This document shows positions 36,062 through 48,021 of a DNA stretch of 64,000 bases, in pieces. The DNA comes from Beroe ovata (Eukaryota; Ctenophora; Nuda; Beroida; Beroidae): NCBI GenBank assembly GCA_946803715.1, contig CAMPET010000080.1, positions 160,853 to 224,852 of the forward strand, read 5' to 3'. Made by a program: the position numbers and the translations under genes. Within the stretch, counting starts at the first letter, position 1. The number at the start of each line of letters is the position of its first letter. The notes beneath the pieces were generated by a model. It was not told the DNA's origin. It worked only from the letters and a program-made list of their open reading frames with translations, and did not search any database.

Positions 36062-39000
36062 ATGGATAACACGTGGTACAATGTGACCATCATATGCTTG
36101 TTCTTGGTCGTTGGATCTGTCCTCAACTTACTACTCCTGCTTGTGATCACCTTCACAAGAAGCCTGCAAACCATCCACAATAAATTTGTATGTCATGTCA
36201 CTGCCATCTCTTTTCTTGGTGAGTTGGCAGGACTCTGTGGCAATATCTCGATACTTTTGCACATCCAAACTAATTTCCATATTGATGCATACCTACGTTC
36301 TTATGAACATCAATACTCAGGTTCATCAGCTCTATTCAGCATATCTCTGGCAGAGCTAGCAACAACCACAGCTGAACCCCTAGACTACCTCTGTCAAACA
36401 CAGCAATTCATCGGTCAGCTGTGTCTCTCAATAACCTCGTTGCTGCTGCTACTCTTCGGTTTTTACAGGTGAACATCATATGATATGTCCTGTGAGACTT
36501 CCATCCTGCCATGCGACTGTTTCAGATCAAACTTGAAACAGGGGGTGAATCAACAGAAGGTGCTTTTCATAACATAACTTTTCATCAGGCTCATGTCCAC
36601 TATTCGTCCGCTCACAATATTGGTTCATGTCCGAGTGAAGACTGTGAACCTGACCCTGATTATACCCTGGATAATTGCAATCATACTCACAATCCTTGTT
36701 AATTTCACCGGGGAGCAGAGTTCTTGTGTTAGTAAAGACTGGACTGATAGTGCAAGTGAGTATCAACTTATCAAGTCGGCATTGAGAGTAATTCAATGTG
36801 AATTGATTATGACTTATCAGCGGTATTTGTAATTATGACTTATCAGCGGTGTTTGTTACCACACTTAGGATTCAATTTTCATGTTTCAGGGGTTAATTTC
36901 ATCGTATACTTCGTTCTTATTGGGGTCCTGCCTGCGCTGTGCCATTTAGGATTCTTCATTACCATTCTAGTTACGAATTTGAGGAAGAAGAGAAAAGCTT
37001 TGGAGGTAAGTGAGCTCCTGAAATTAATAAAACCATTTTGTACGAAATAACCTCAAATCAACCGAAGCAAATATGAGCTCTGTCAGCAGCACAATTCAGC
37101 ACAGTTGTAACAAATTCAGCAGATTTAATTCATTTCAAGACTGTTGTGATAGTGACAGCAATGTTTCAGATGCAAAAGTACCATGAGTCGAATGGCAGAA
37201 GGGGTAACGACAGTCTGGAAAGGGAGGAGAATGGATTGGTCCTGGATAATCCAAACGTTCATCTTGAAAAACCAAGGTAAAAAATTAGCTCTGAATCGCA
37301 AATATCTGGACGCTGAATCAATTTCCGTTGGAATTTTGGCCCTATTTCGCTTTCCTGAGGAGCTGTATGTCATGTGACTTCGAACCTCATGTCCGAGAAG
37401 AAATTGGAATTTATCCAAGTTTCCTGATGAGCAAGCTCGAAAATTCCCTCTAATTCGGATTCTACGTCAAAAAATAGGTTAGAAACACTGATTACCAGTC
37501 ATCGTCCCGCGAAAAATTTTTTACTGATTTTGGTGTGTCCCATTGATTTTCGTGTTTTTGCACGCAATTTTCCCACAGGTTCGAAATCGTGATTTGGGCG
37601 TGGTTTCACGGCAAGTATGAACTCTTCATGATCGTGAAGAGGGTTGCTATTTGTAGTGTGATAGTAGGAAAAATGATTTGGTGGACGATTGGTGTCGTAA
37701 GTGCCGGAGAGACGTCATGAGAGACCGTTAAAAACGGAGTAAAAAAGTGTGAGATCAATCACTTCATTTTCTACCGATACTCAGATCAGAAAATCGTATA
37801 AAATTTTTTGTCCCATTTTCATGCAAGAACTACGCATTCCTATGTATTTTTGGACGCTGAATCGATTCCCGGTCGAATTTTGGCCCTATCTCGCTTTCCT
37901 GAGGAGCTGTATGTCATGTGACTTCGAACCTCATGTCCAAGAAGAAATTGGAATTTATCCAAGTTTCTCGATGAGCAAGCTCGAAAATTCCTTCAGATTC
38001 GGATTCTACGTCAAAAAATAGGTTAGAAACACTTATTACCAGTCATCGCCCCACGAAAATGTTTTTCACTGATTTTGGTGTGTCCCATTGATTTTCGTGT
38101 TTTTGCACGCAATTTTCCCACAGGTTCGAAATCGTGATTTGGGCGTGGTTTCACGGCAAGTATGAACTCTTCATGATCGTGACGAGGGTTGCTATTTGTA
38201 GTGTGATAGTAGGAAAAATGATTTGGTGGACGATTGGTGTCGTAAGTGCCGGAGAGACGTCATGAGAGACCGTTAAAAACGGAGTAAAAAAGTGTGAGAT
38301 CAATCACTTCATTTTCTACCGATACTCAGATCAGAAAATCGTATAAAATTTTTTGTCCCATTTTCATGCAAGAACTACGCATTCCTATGTATTTTTGGAC
38401 GCTGAATCGATTCCCGGTCGAATTTTGGCCCTATCTCGCTTTCCTGAGGAGCTGTATGTCATGTGACTTCGAACCTCATGTCCAAGAAGAAATTGGAATT
38501 TATCCAAGTTTCTCGACGAGCAAGCTCGAAAATTCCTTCAGATTCGGATTCTACGTCAAAAAATAGGTTAGAAACACTTATTACCAGTCATCGCCCCGCG
38601 AAAATGTTTTTCACTGATTTTGGTGTGTCCCATTGATTTTCGTGTTTTTGCACGCAATTTTCCCACAGGTTCGAAATCGTGATTTGGGCGTGGTTTCACG
38701 GCAAGTATGAACTCTTCATGATCGTGACGAGGGTTGATATTTGTAGTGTGGTAGTAGGAAAGATGATTTGGTGGAAAATTGGTGTCGTAAGTGCCGGAGA
38801 GACTTCATAAGAGACTGTTAAAAATGGAGTAAAAAAGTGCGAGATCAGTCACTTCATTTTCTACCGATACTCGGATCAGAAAATCGTATAAAATTTTTTG
38901 TCCCATTTTCATGCAAGTACTGTGCATTCCTATATAATTTTGGACGCTGAATCGATTCCTGGTCGAATTTTGGCCCTGTCTCGCCTCCCTGAGGAGTTGT

Positions 39001-40693
39001 TCGTCAAATGACTTCTAACCTAACATCTTTGTAGTGCTTGCTTCCCATAGGTTCGAAATGGTAGAAATTAGCTCAAACTGAACTTCCTATCCCCATATAG
39101 CAACACATACGCCGTTTCGTACAAAATAATAGAGATAACGCCAAATTATCAGATAGAAGACATGCAATTATATTTCAGCACAGCTAAACGGTGGAAGGCA
39201 CAATCAAATCTCGCAACTCCTGACTCTGACGAAGATGCCGGCGTTTCATACGATGATCACGGCGATGGACCCGCTGAATCCATCCCGGAAAACACTGAGG
39301 ATTTCGATAGGACGTCCTCGGTCACCAGGAGGAGTAATGAAGAGAAGAGAAGTATCGATGATGTTCAGTTTGTTGACACCAATGACATCATGACACTGGA
39401 TGGTTCCTCTACGAGGGATGTTGATGAGATAAGGTCGGAGTTGTCGTATGATCCAATGGGATCAGAGAAGGATGGTGATGTGGACTTCATAATGCCGCAG
39501 GATGGAGACTTTTTTCAAGTAATTTTGTCCGAAATTTACAGAAAATTTGGAATTAAAAGTTAGATTAGTGAGCACTCGAACTTTCGCATTTAAAACAAAA
39601 GTTGAATTTTCCATTCAGGACATGATGAATGTGCTACATAAGTCATTCCGTGGATCAAAAGACAAGAAGCCAGGATCAATCTCATCCAAATCAGACACTG
39701 AACTTCAACCAAAACCAGAGTTGATGGGGATTGGAATGGCGAATGTGATCGGTAATTGTTGTCGTGTGACTCATAATATACACCAAGCAAACAAGATTTG
39801 CATAATTTCTTGTTCAAAATAAAATTGCTGACCATTATATTATGCGTCATTCCAGGTTCTGACGAGGACAAGTCATTCGATTTCGACCCTCCTTCAGCAG
39901 ACTACTGCAATGCTTCGCTTTTTGCAAGGAGTGCTGGAGCAAGTACTCAGCCCGAGGATGAGGATTCCTCACTTCCTTCTACACCCGAGTTCAGTCCTGA
40001 CACCCCACCCCTGAGGTATGGTTGACCCATTTTACTGAATTATAATTGCAGAACAATATATCAGGAATAAGAACTTCGGAGTCAAAGAATGATCTTTGAC
40101 TGATTTCCTCTCACAAACTCACTACTTATTTCCAGGAATTTATCAAGAAGTAATTCATCACGTTCATCAAATGAGGAGTCTGACAAATATCAAAACTCAT
40201 CTGATAACTTCTCACACGATGAAAATCATGACTATGCAGATTTTGAGTGTGACAAACGTTCACAGTCACACGAAAATGAGCAGAAGTACAATGATTGCCA
40301 GAAGACACCTGAAACAGAAAACCCCATCACGGACAAATGGCTGCTTGATAAAATCCTGAGCATTGAAAAGGACCAGCTGAATGCTGAGGAGATCTCCAAT
40401 GGGAATGCTGCTTTCAACCACTCTGAAACCACGGAAACATCCATCCCTCCGTCGCCTCCCATTCCAAACCTGACATCAACACCGAGACAGCCGTCTTCTG
40501 CCCCGATACATCCATCAACACCCCCTGCCCTCCCTACAAGACCTCCTCCTCCAGCCACGCCTCCCACCGGGAGAGCACACCCTGCCCCACCTCCGCTGTC
40601 CACTTTGGCTTCACTCCAGCGAAAGCACACCTCAGAGGGGTACCCAACCACACTTCTTCTCCTCTTCTACACTGGTGGTTTCCTCCTACTCCA
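36062..40693 (+). CDS. GPCR-like seven-pass receptor, copy 1 (3' end lost at an assembly join)
   Basis: Exons are 36062-36468 (TM1-TM3), 36589-36755 (TM4), 36890-37005 (TM5), 37170-37276, 39179-39518, 39619-39751 and 39856-40015 (third loop), and 40136 onward (third loop into TM6), broken by the n at 40694. Phases agree at every junction. TM3 ends LLLLFGFYR-LMSTIRPLTI, in the position and style of DRY..I.RPL but without D. TM5 ends VTNLRKKRK, a typical basic loop-3 start. The third loop is about 400 residues, acidic and serine-rich (TPDSDEDAG, SDEDKSFDFDPP), then proline-rich (LPTRPPPPATPPTGRAHP). It is class A-like but divergent; the ligand is unknown. Exon 1 here is intact, unlike copy 2. 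The TM7 exon is found only in copy 2. Confidence 0.75.
37309..39030 (+). repeat. 545-bp tandem repeat in GPCR intron 4, copy 1
   Basis: The marker ggacgctgaatc occurs at 37309, 37852, 38397 and 38942, spacing 543, 545 and 545. There are two near-identical full units and diverged first and last units. Each full unit holds the same 90-codon open frame (37749 and 38294), with no splice context, which I regard as chance. Confidence 0.92.
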
Positions 40694-40694
40694 N

Positions 40695-41110
40695 TGCCGC
40701 AGGATGGAGACTTTTTTCAAGTAATTTTGTCCGAAATTTACAGAAAATTTGGAATTAAAAGTTAGATTAGTGAGCACTCGAACTTTCGCATTTAAAACAA
40801 AAGTTGAATTTTCCATTCAGGACATGATGAATGTGCTACATAAGTCATTCCGTGGATCAAAAGACAAGAAGCCAGGATCAATCTCATCCAAATCAGACAC
40901 TGAACTTCAACCAAAACCAGAGTTGATGGGGATTGGAATGGCGAATGTGATCGGTAATTGTTGTCGTGTGACTCATAATATACACCAAGCAAACAAGATT
41001 TGCATAATTTCTTGTTCAAAATAAAATTGCTGACCATTATATTATGCGTCATTCCAGGTTCTGACGAGGACAAGTCATTCGATTTCGACCCTCCTTCAGC
41101 AGACTACTGC
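40695..41110. repeat. 416-bp segment between two n characters, copy of 39493-39908
   Basis: The stretch between the n at 40694 and the n at 41111 looks identical to the end of GPCR exon 39179-39518, exon 39619-39751 and part of the next exon. It is out of order in the gene and ends in mid-exon, so it is best read as a redundant contig inserted during scaffolding. Confidence 0.9.
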
Positions 41111-41111
41111 N

Positions 41112-44100
41112 TTATTATACTTCTCCATGAAATATGCTCATATATTTCTCCTCCTTGCTCCATTCATCTTGTTAAAGCTGATTTGAAATGCATATATTTC
41201 ACGCCGCCGCGTGTCTCTTGAAGGTAGTGTGTGCTCGACGTGACCAGATGCACTCCATATTATAATGAGGTTTTCATATTAGATGAGGAATTCCCCTGGC
41301 TTCCCTTGTGTTCACTGTTCATCCTTTTCTGTCATCTCTTTCATAACGTCCTCTTTTCTTGTCATGAATGTGCCGAAGTTGACTTGCAAATTTCCATGTC
41401 AATGTCATCTACCAAAGTTGTTATTATTGTTGTGAATAACCAGTTGAAAGAATGCATCGAAGTTCCTAATTTTCATTTGGTATAGACTTAAGTGAAAGGT
41501 TTGACTGAAGTCCGCAAAACTACTAATGCTAGTATCAAAAGTGTAATATAGAGTTCAAGGTCCTAACTATATAATATAGAGGTTTTGGTCCTAACTGTGG
41601 TTTCTAACCACCCGTAATACTTACTTGGAGGCCACTATCTTAGTATACAACAACTGTTTAATATGCATAAGTATCTATACTACCGAACTATCCCCATGGA
41701 AAAAAAAGTAGAAAAAAAGTAGATAATATGGGATAATTATGCGAAAAGTGGGAGGAGTGGGGTCAAATGTCCATGTATAATGAGCTAATTGCACACATGT
41801 GTACTTTGGAGTTCCAACTACACGTTTCAGCCTATATATATATCATGTTGTTTGGCTCGGTTTTGCGTGGGTGTATCTTGATATTTGCAGTTTGTATCTA
41901 TAGCTAAAAATAACTTCTGCGATCTTAGCATCTTTGAAGCAAGGTGTATCGGGTTGAAAAATTCAACTTTTATAATGGGATTGTATTAACTATCATGTTT
42001 GAAGAGTGGTCTTAAACAATATGCACTTTCTGGACTGATAACTTACAGATATCAGTACCGCCGTAAGAAAACTTGTATACAGTTCTGAAAAACGCATGGC
42101 GTTATTGCCAGCTATATACAATCCATACACAATGTAGGTCGTAATCTCACATCATGATTCAGCTTATGGTATATTCTTTAGTTTGTACACTGACAAATGG
42201 TTTATTATAGGCAGTGGGTGCCTCTTTTGTGCACCCTTCCACCCTTTTCTCTACCGACATGATATTACGTATAGCGCTTTTCTATTATTCGATTCGTTCA
42301 GTTGGATCTAATTTAATACCTCTATAATACAGTGCTGATTTTGGTCTTTGAACTTTTCAACTTATTTGTAGATTGGATGTCAAGTGTTATGAGAGAATAG
42401 ATCTTGCTTCAAGAAGAAAGAAAGAACTGCAAGATAGACCAGGACAAACATTGCTCAGTGGAGCATGAAATTTGTCACTCACCTATAAATCCACTCGCTC
42501 TAATCTTTGTCAAAGAAAGATCACAATATAGGGTAGCTATATTGGCAGCAGAATCTCCCAATGACAGATCTGCAAAAACTGCACCACTTCTGAAGTTTTT
42601 CCGGACATACCTGCATCTGATTGACTTATGGATAACACGTGGTACAATGTGACCATCATATGCTTGTTCTTGGTCGTTGGATCTGTCCTCAACTTACTAC
42701 TCCTGCTTGTGATCACCTTCACAAGAAGCCTGCAAACCATCCACAATAAATTTGTATGTCATGTCACTGCCATCTCTTTTCTTGGTGAGTTGGTAGGACT
42801 CTGTGACAATAACTCGATACTTTTGCACATCCGAAAGGAATCCATTTTCATATTAATGAACTCGTTTTAATGATCAACATCAATACTCAGGCTCATCAGC
42901 TCTATTCAGCATATCTCTGGCAGAGCTAGCAACAACCACGGTTGAACCTCTGGACTACCTCTGTCAAACACAGCAATTCATCGGTCAGCTGTGTCTCTCA
43001 ATAACCTCATTGCTGCTGCTACTCTTCGGTTTTTACAGGTGAACAACATGCACAATATAATATGTCTTATGAGACTTCCATCTTGACATGCGACTATTTC
43101 AGATCAAACTTGAAACAGGGGGTGAATCAATAGCAAGTGCTTTTCATAACATAACTTTTCATCAGGCTCATGTCCACTATTCGTCCGCTCACAATACTGG
43201 TTCATGTCCGTGTGAAGACTGTGAACCTGACCCTGATAATACCCTGGCTAATTGCAATCATACTTACAATCCTTGTAAACTTCACTGGGGAGCAGAGTTC
43301 TTGTGTTAGTAAAGACTGGACTGATAGTGCAAGTGAGTATCAACTTATCAAGTCGGCATTTAATTGAGAGTAATTGAGAGTAATTGAGAGTAATTCAATG
43401 TGAATTAATTATGACTTATCAGCGGTGTTTGTGACCACACTTAGGATTCAATTTTCATGTTTCAGGGGTTAATTTCATCGTATACTTCGTTCTTATTGGG
43501 GTCCTGCCTGCGCTGTGCCATTTAGGATTCTTCATTACCATTCTAGTTACAAATTTGAGGAAGAAGAGAAAAACTTTGGAGGTAATAGTGAGCTCCTGAA
43601 ATTAATAAAACCATTTTGCACCAAATCAACCGAAGCAAATATGAGCTCTGTCAGCAGCACAATTCAGCACAGTTGAAACGAATCTAGCAGATTTCATTCA
43701 TTTCAAGACTGTTGTGATAGTGACAGCAATGTTTCAGATGCAAAAGTATCATGAGTCGAATGGCAGAAGGGGTAACGACAGTCTGGAAAGGGAGGAGAAT
43801 GGATTGGTGTTGGATAATCCAAACGCTCATCTTGAAAAACCAAGGTAAAAAATTAGCTCTGAATCGCAAGTAGTTGATATCTGGACGCTGAATCAATTTC
43901 TGTGGGAATTTTGGCCCTATCTCGCTTTCCTGAGGAGCTGTATGTCATGTGACTTCGAACCTCATGTCCGAGAAGAAATTGGAATCTATCCAAGTTTCCC
44001 GATGAGCAAGCTCGAAAATTCCCTCAAATTCGGATTCTACGTCGAAAAATAGGTTAGAAACACTGATTACCAGTCATCGTCCCGCGAAAATTTTTTTTAC

Positions 44101-47100
44101 TGATTTTGGTGTGTCCCATTGATTTTCGTGTTTTTGCACGCAATTTTCCCACAGGTTCGAAATCGTGATTTGGGCGTGGTTTCACGGCAAGTATGAACTC
44201 TTCATGATCGTAACGAGTGTTGCTATTTGTAGTGTGATAGTAGGAAAAATGATTTGGTGGACGATTGGTGTCGTAAGTGCCGGAGAGACGTCATGAGAGA
44301 CCGTTAAAAACGGAGTAAAAAAGTGTGAGATCAATCACTTCATTTTCTACCGATACTCAGATCAGAAAATCGTATAAAATTTTTTGTCCCATTTTCATGC
44401 AAGAACTACGCATTCCTATGTATTTTTGGACGCTGAATCGATTCCCGGTCGAATTTTGGCCCTATCTCGCTTTCCTGAGGAGCTGTATGTCATGTGACTT
44501 CGAACCTCATGTCCAAGAAGAAATTGGAATTTATCCAAGTTTCTCGATGAGCAAGCTCGAAAATTCCTTCAGATTCGGATTCTACGTCAAAAAATAGGTT
44601 AGAAACACTTATTACCAGTCATCGCCCCACGAAAATGTTTTTCACTGATTTTGGTGTGTCCCATTGATTTTCGTGTTTTTGCACGCAATTTTCCCACAGG
44701 TTCGAAATCGTGATTTGGGCGTGGTTTCACGGCAAGTATGAACTCTTCATGATCGTGACGAGGGTTGCTATTTGTAGTGTGATAGTAGGAAAAATGATTT
44801 GGTGGACGATTGGTGTCGTAAGTGCCGGAGAGACGTCATGAGAGACCGTTAAAAACGGAGTAAAAAAGTGTGAGATCAATCACTTCATTTTCTACCGATA
44901 CTCAGATCAGAAAATCGTATAAAATTTTTTGTCCCATTTTCATGCAAGAACTACGCATTCCTATGTATTTTTGGACGCTGAATCGATTCCCGGTCGAATT
45001 TTGGCCCTATCTCGCTTTCCTGAGGAGCTGTATGTCATGTGACTTCGAACCTCATGTCCAAGAAGAAATTGGAATTTATCCAAGTTTCTCGATGAGCAAG
45101 CTCGAAAATTCCTTCAGATTCGGATTCTACGTCAAAAAATAGGTTAGAAACACTTATTACCAGTCATCGCCCCACGAAAATGTTTTTCACTGATTTTGGT
45201 GTGTCCCATTGATTTTCGTGTTTTTGCACGCAATTTTCCCACAGGTTCGAAATCGTGATTTGGGCGTGGTTTCACGGCAAGTATGAACTCTTCATGATCG
45301 TGACGAGGGTTGATATTTGTAGTGTGGTAGTAGGAAAGATGATTTGGTGGAAAATTGGTGTCGTAAGTGCCGGAGAGACTTCATAAGAGACTGTTAAAAA
45401 TGGAGTAAAAAAGTGCGAGATCAGTCACTTCATTTTCTACCGATACTCGGATCAGAAAATCGTATAAAATTTTTTGTCCCATTTTCATGCAAGTACTGTG
45501 CATTCCTATATAATTTTGGACGCTGAATCGATTCCTGGTCGAATTTTGGCCCTGTCTCGCCTCCCTGAGGAGTTGTTCGTCAAATGACTTCTAACCTAAC
45601 ATCTTTGTAGTGCTTGCTTCCCATAGGTTCGAAATGGTAGAAATTAGCTCAAACTGAACTTCCTATCCCCATATAGCAACACATACGCCGTTTCGTACAA
45701 AATAATAGAGATAACGCCAAATTATCAGATAGAAGACATGCAATTATATTTCAGCACAGCTAAACGGTGGAAGGCACAATCAAATCTCGCAACTCCTGAC
45801 TCTGACGAAGATGCCGGCGTCTCATACGATGATCACGGCGTTGGACCCGCTGAATCCATCCCGGAAAACACTGAGGATTTCGATAGGACGTCCTCAGTCA
45901 CCAGGAGGAGTAATGAAGAGAAGAAAAGTATCGATGATGTTCAGTTTGTTGACACCAATGACATCATGACACTGGACAATTCATCTACGAGGGATGTTGA
46001 TGAGATAAGGTCGGAGTTGTCGTCGTCTGATCCAATGGGATCAGAGAAGGATGGTGATGTGGACTTCATAATGCCGCAGGATGGAGACTTTTTTCAAGTA
46101 ATTTGGTCCGAAATTGACAGAAAATTTGGAATTAAAAGTTAGATTAGTGAGCACTCACTCTCGCATTTAAAACAAAAGTTGAATTTTCCTTTCAGGACAT
46201 GATGAATGTGCTACATAAGTCATTCCGTGGATCAAAACACAAGAAGCCAGGATCAATCTCGTCCAAATCAGACACTGAACTTCAACCAAAACCAGAGTTA
46301 ATGGGAATGGGAACGGATAATGGGATCGGTAATTGTTGTCGTGTGACCCATAATATACACCAAGCAAACAAGATTTGCATAATTCGTTGTTCAATATAAA
46401 ATTGCTGACCATTATTATGCGTGATATTAATATTATCGGTGGAATTATGCCGTTGTTTCATACGATGATCACGGCGTTGGACCCGCTGAATCCATCCCGG
46501 ATTATTATTATACGTGATTCCAGGTTCTGACGAGGACAAATCATTCGATTTCGACCCTCCTTCAGCAGACTACTGCAATGCTTCGCTTTTTGCAAGGAGT
46601 GCTGGAGCAAGCACTCAGCCCGAGGATGAGGATTCCTCACTTCCATCTACACCCGAGTTCAGTCCTGATACCCCACCCCTGAGGTATGATTGACCCTATC
46701 TGACTGAATTATAATTGTTGACCAATTTATCAGTGAATATAAGAACTTCGGAGTCAAAAAAACGATTTTTGACTGATTTCCTCTCACAAACTCACTACCT
46801 ATTTCCAGGAATTTATCAAGAAGTAATTCATCACGTTCATCAAATGAGGAGTCTGACAAATATCAAAACTCATCTGATAACTTCTCACACGATGAAGATC
46901 ATGACTATGCAGATTTTGAGTGTGACAAACGTTCACAGTCACACGAAAATGAACGGAAGTACAATGGTTGCCAGAAGACACCTGAAACAGAATACCCCAT
47001 CACGGACAAATGGCTGCTTGATAAAATCCTGAGCATTGAAAAGGGCCAGCTGAATGCTGAGGAGATCTCCAATGGGAATGCTGCTTTCAACCACTCTGAA

Positions 47101-47367
47101 ACCACGGAAACATCCATCCCTCCGTCGCCTCCCATTCCAAACCTGACATCAACACCGAGACAGCCGTCTTCTGCCCCGATACATCCATCAACACCCCCTG
47201 CCCTCCCTACAAGACCTCCTCCTCCAGCCACGCCTCCCACCGGGAGAGCACACCCTGCCCCACCTCCGCTGTCCACTTTGGCTTCACTCCAGCGAAAGCA
47301 CACCTCAGAGGGGTACCCAACCACACTTCTTCTCCTCTTCTACACTGGTGGTTTCCTCCTACTCCAA
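41112..47367. repeat. 6.6-kb duplication, right copy
   Basis: This copy begins directly after the n at 41111, at the same sequence as 34503. It matches the left copy through the eighth GPCR exon and then continues into unique sequence with the TM7 exon. The abrupt start at a gap character suggests that two haplotype or overlapping contigs were placed in series. Confidence 0.9.
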
Positions 47368-47702
47368 GTAAGGAATCCAACCAACTCATCAGCCAATAGT
47401 ACCATCCTGATGCTAAATATACCACCCTGATGCTAAATATACCATCCTGATGCTAAATATACCACCCTGAGGCTAAGTATACCACCCTGTTTCAGGTCCA
47501 GTATCTCATTGTGCTCTTCCACAACTCAGTTTCCGACAAGCACACCCTCAAGGAGCCACGATCATCCTCTGTCACAGAAGTCAGCTACACGGTTCACTCC
47601 ATCTTCTATGTTATATCACCGTGGATAACTCTTGCTATATGCAAGCCAGTGAGGGAGGAATTGGCTAGATATTTGTTCAGGACTCTTAAAATATGTGGTT
47701 GA
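42628..47702 (+). CDS. GPCR-like seven-pass receptor, copy 2 (full exon set, frameshift in exon 1)
   Basis: Exons are 42628-43038, 43166-43332, 43466-43581, 43738-43844, 45755-46097, 46196-46328, 46524-46683, 46809-47367 and 47496-47702. Exon 1 is 4 nt longer than in copy 1. The change lies around 42830-42875, between TM2 and TM3, and leads to a stop at 42868-42870. All later exons are open and phase-consistent. TM6 spans the 47367/47496 junction (YPTTLLLLFYTGGFLLLQ then VQYLIVLF). TM7 reads HSIFYVISPWITLAICKP, where SPWITLAI replaces the usual NPxxY. An intact version would be about 730 residues. It may be a pseudogene, an allele, or an assembly or sequencing error. Confidence 0.75.
43883..45610 (+). 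repeat. 545-bp tandem repeat in GPCR intron 4, copy 2
   Basis: The same array in the right-hand copy has markers at 43883, 44428 and 44973 and a diverged last unit near 45518. The last-unit variants (agtgtggtagtagg, gaaaattggtg) are shared with copy 1, so the array expanded before the two copies separated. Confidence 0.9.
47401..47489 (+). repeat. 20-bp minisatellite in the last GPCR intron
   Basis: About four and a half units of accaccctgatgctaaatat lie directly before the acceptor of the TM7 exon (47495). They fill most of this short intron. Confidence 0.9.
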
Positions 47703-48021
47703 ACGAATTTTAGTCTTAGTGCACTCGACAAGCTAACTGGGTAACACAAAAGATCCAATCGCTGTATAGTAGCCGGCTAGCCACTTTTTACTTTTCGGAA
47801 TATCTAACTCTTAGGTTTATGAATCTTTTTGCTATGAGGATGTGAATTTTGACTTCAATTCTAGGAATTTCTGTTGAAAATTTGGAAAGTCAAAGTAAAT
47901 TTCTCACGCGTATTTGTTATGACACCAAAATATAAGAGGATCTTTCCGTCAAAGTCTTGAACAAGTTTTTTTTGTATTCTTGCACAATTTCGAAAAAAAC
48001 AGACGTTCAATGCTGAGTCCA

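Larger units (their letters stand above)
34503..40693. repeat. 6.6-kb duplication, left copy
   Basis: This block matches 41112-47367, at an offset of about 6.57 kb at exon 1 (36062 to 42628) and 6.58 kb at the exon starting 39179 (to 45755). Long stretches look identical (for example 35500-36230), while others carry small indels. It is bounded on the right by the n at 40694. Confidence 0.9.

Noticed and set aside
35838-36086. 82-codon plus-strand frame repeated at 42404
   Set aside because: It overlaps the GPCR start in another frame and is repeated only because the locus is duplicated.
37749-38566. Identical 90-codon frames in the 545-bp repeats (also 44325-45142)
   Set aside because: They recur only because the repeat recurs, lie inside a GPCR intron and have no splice signals or recognisable domain.
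40232-40651. 139-codon minus-strand frame (also 46905-47324), glycine/valine-rich
   Set aside because: It is the antisense of the proline-rich GPCR exon; its composition simply mirrors that sequence.
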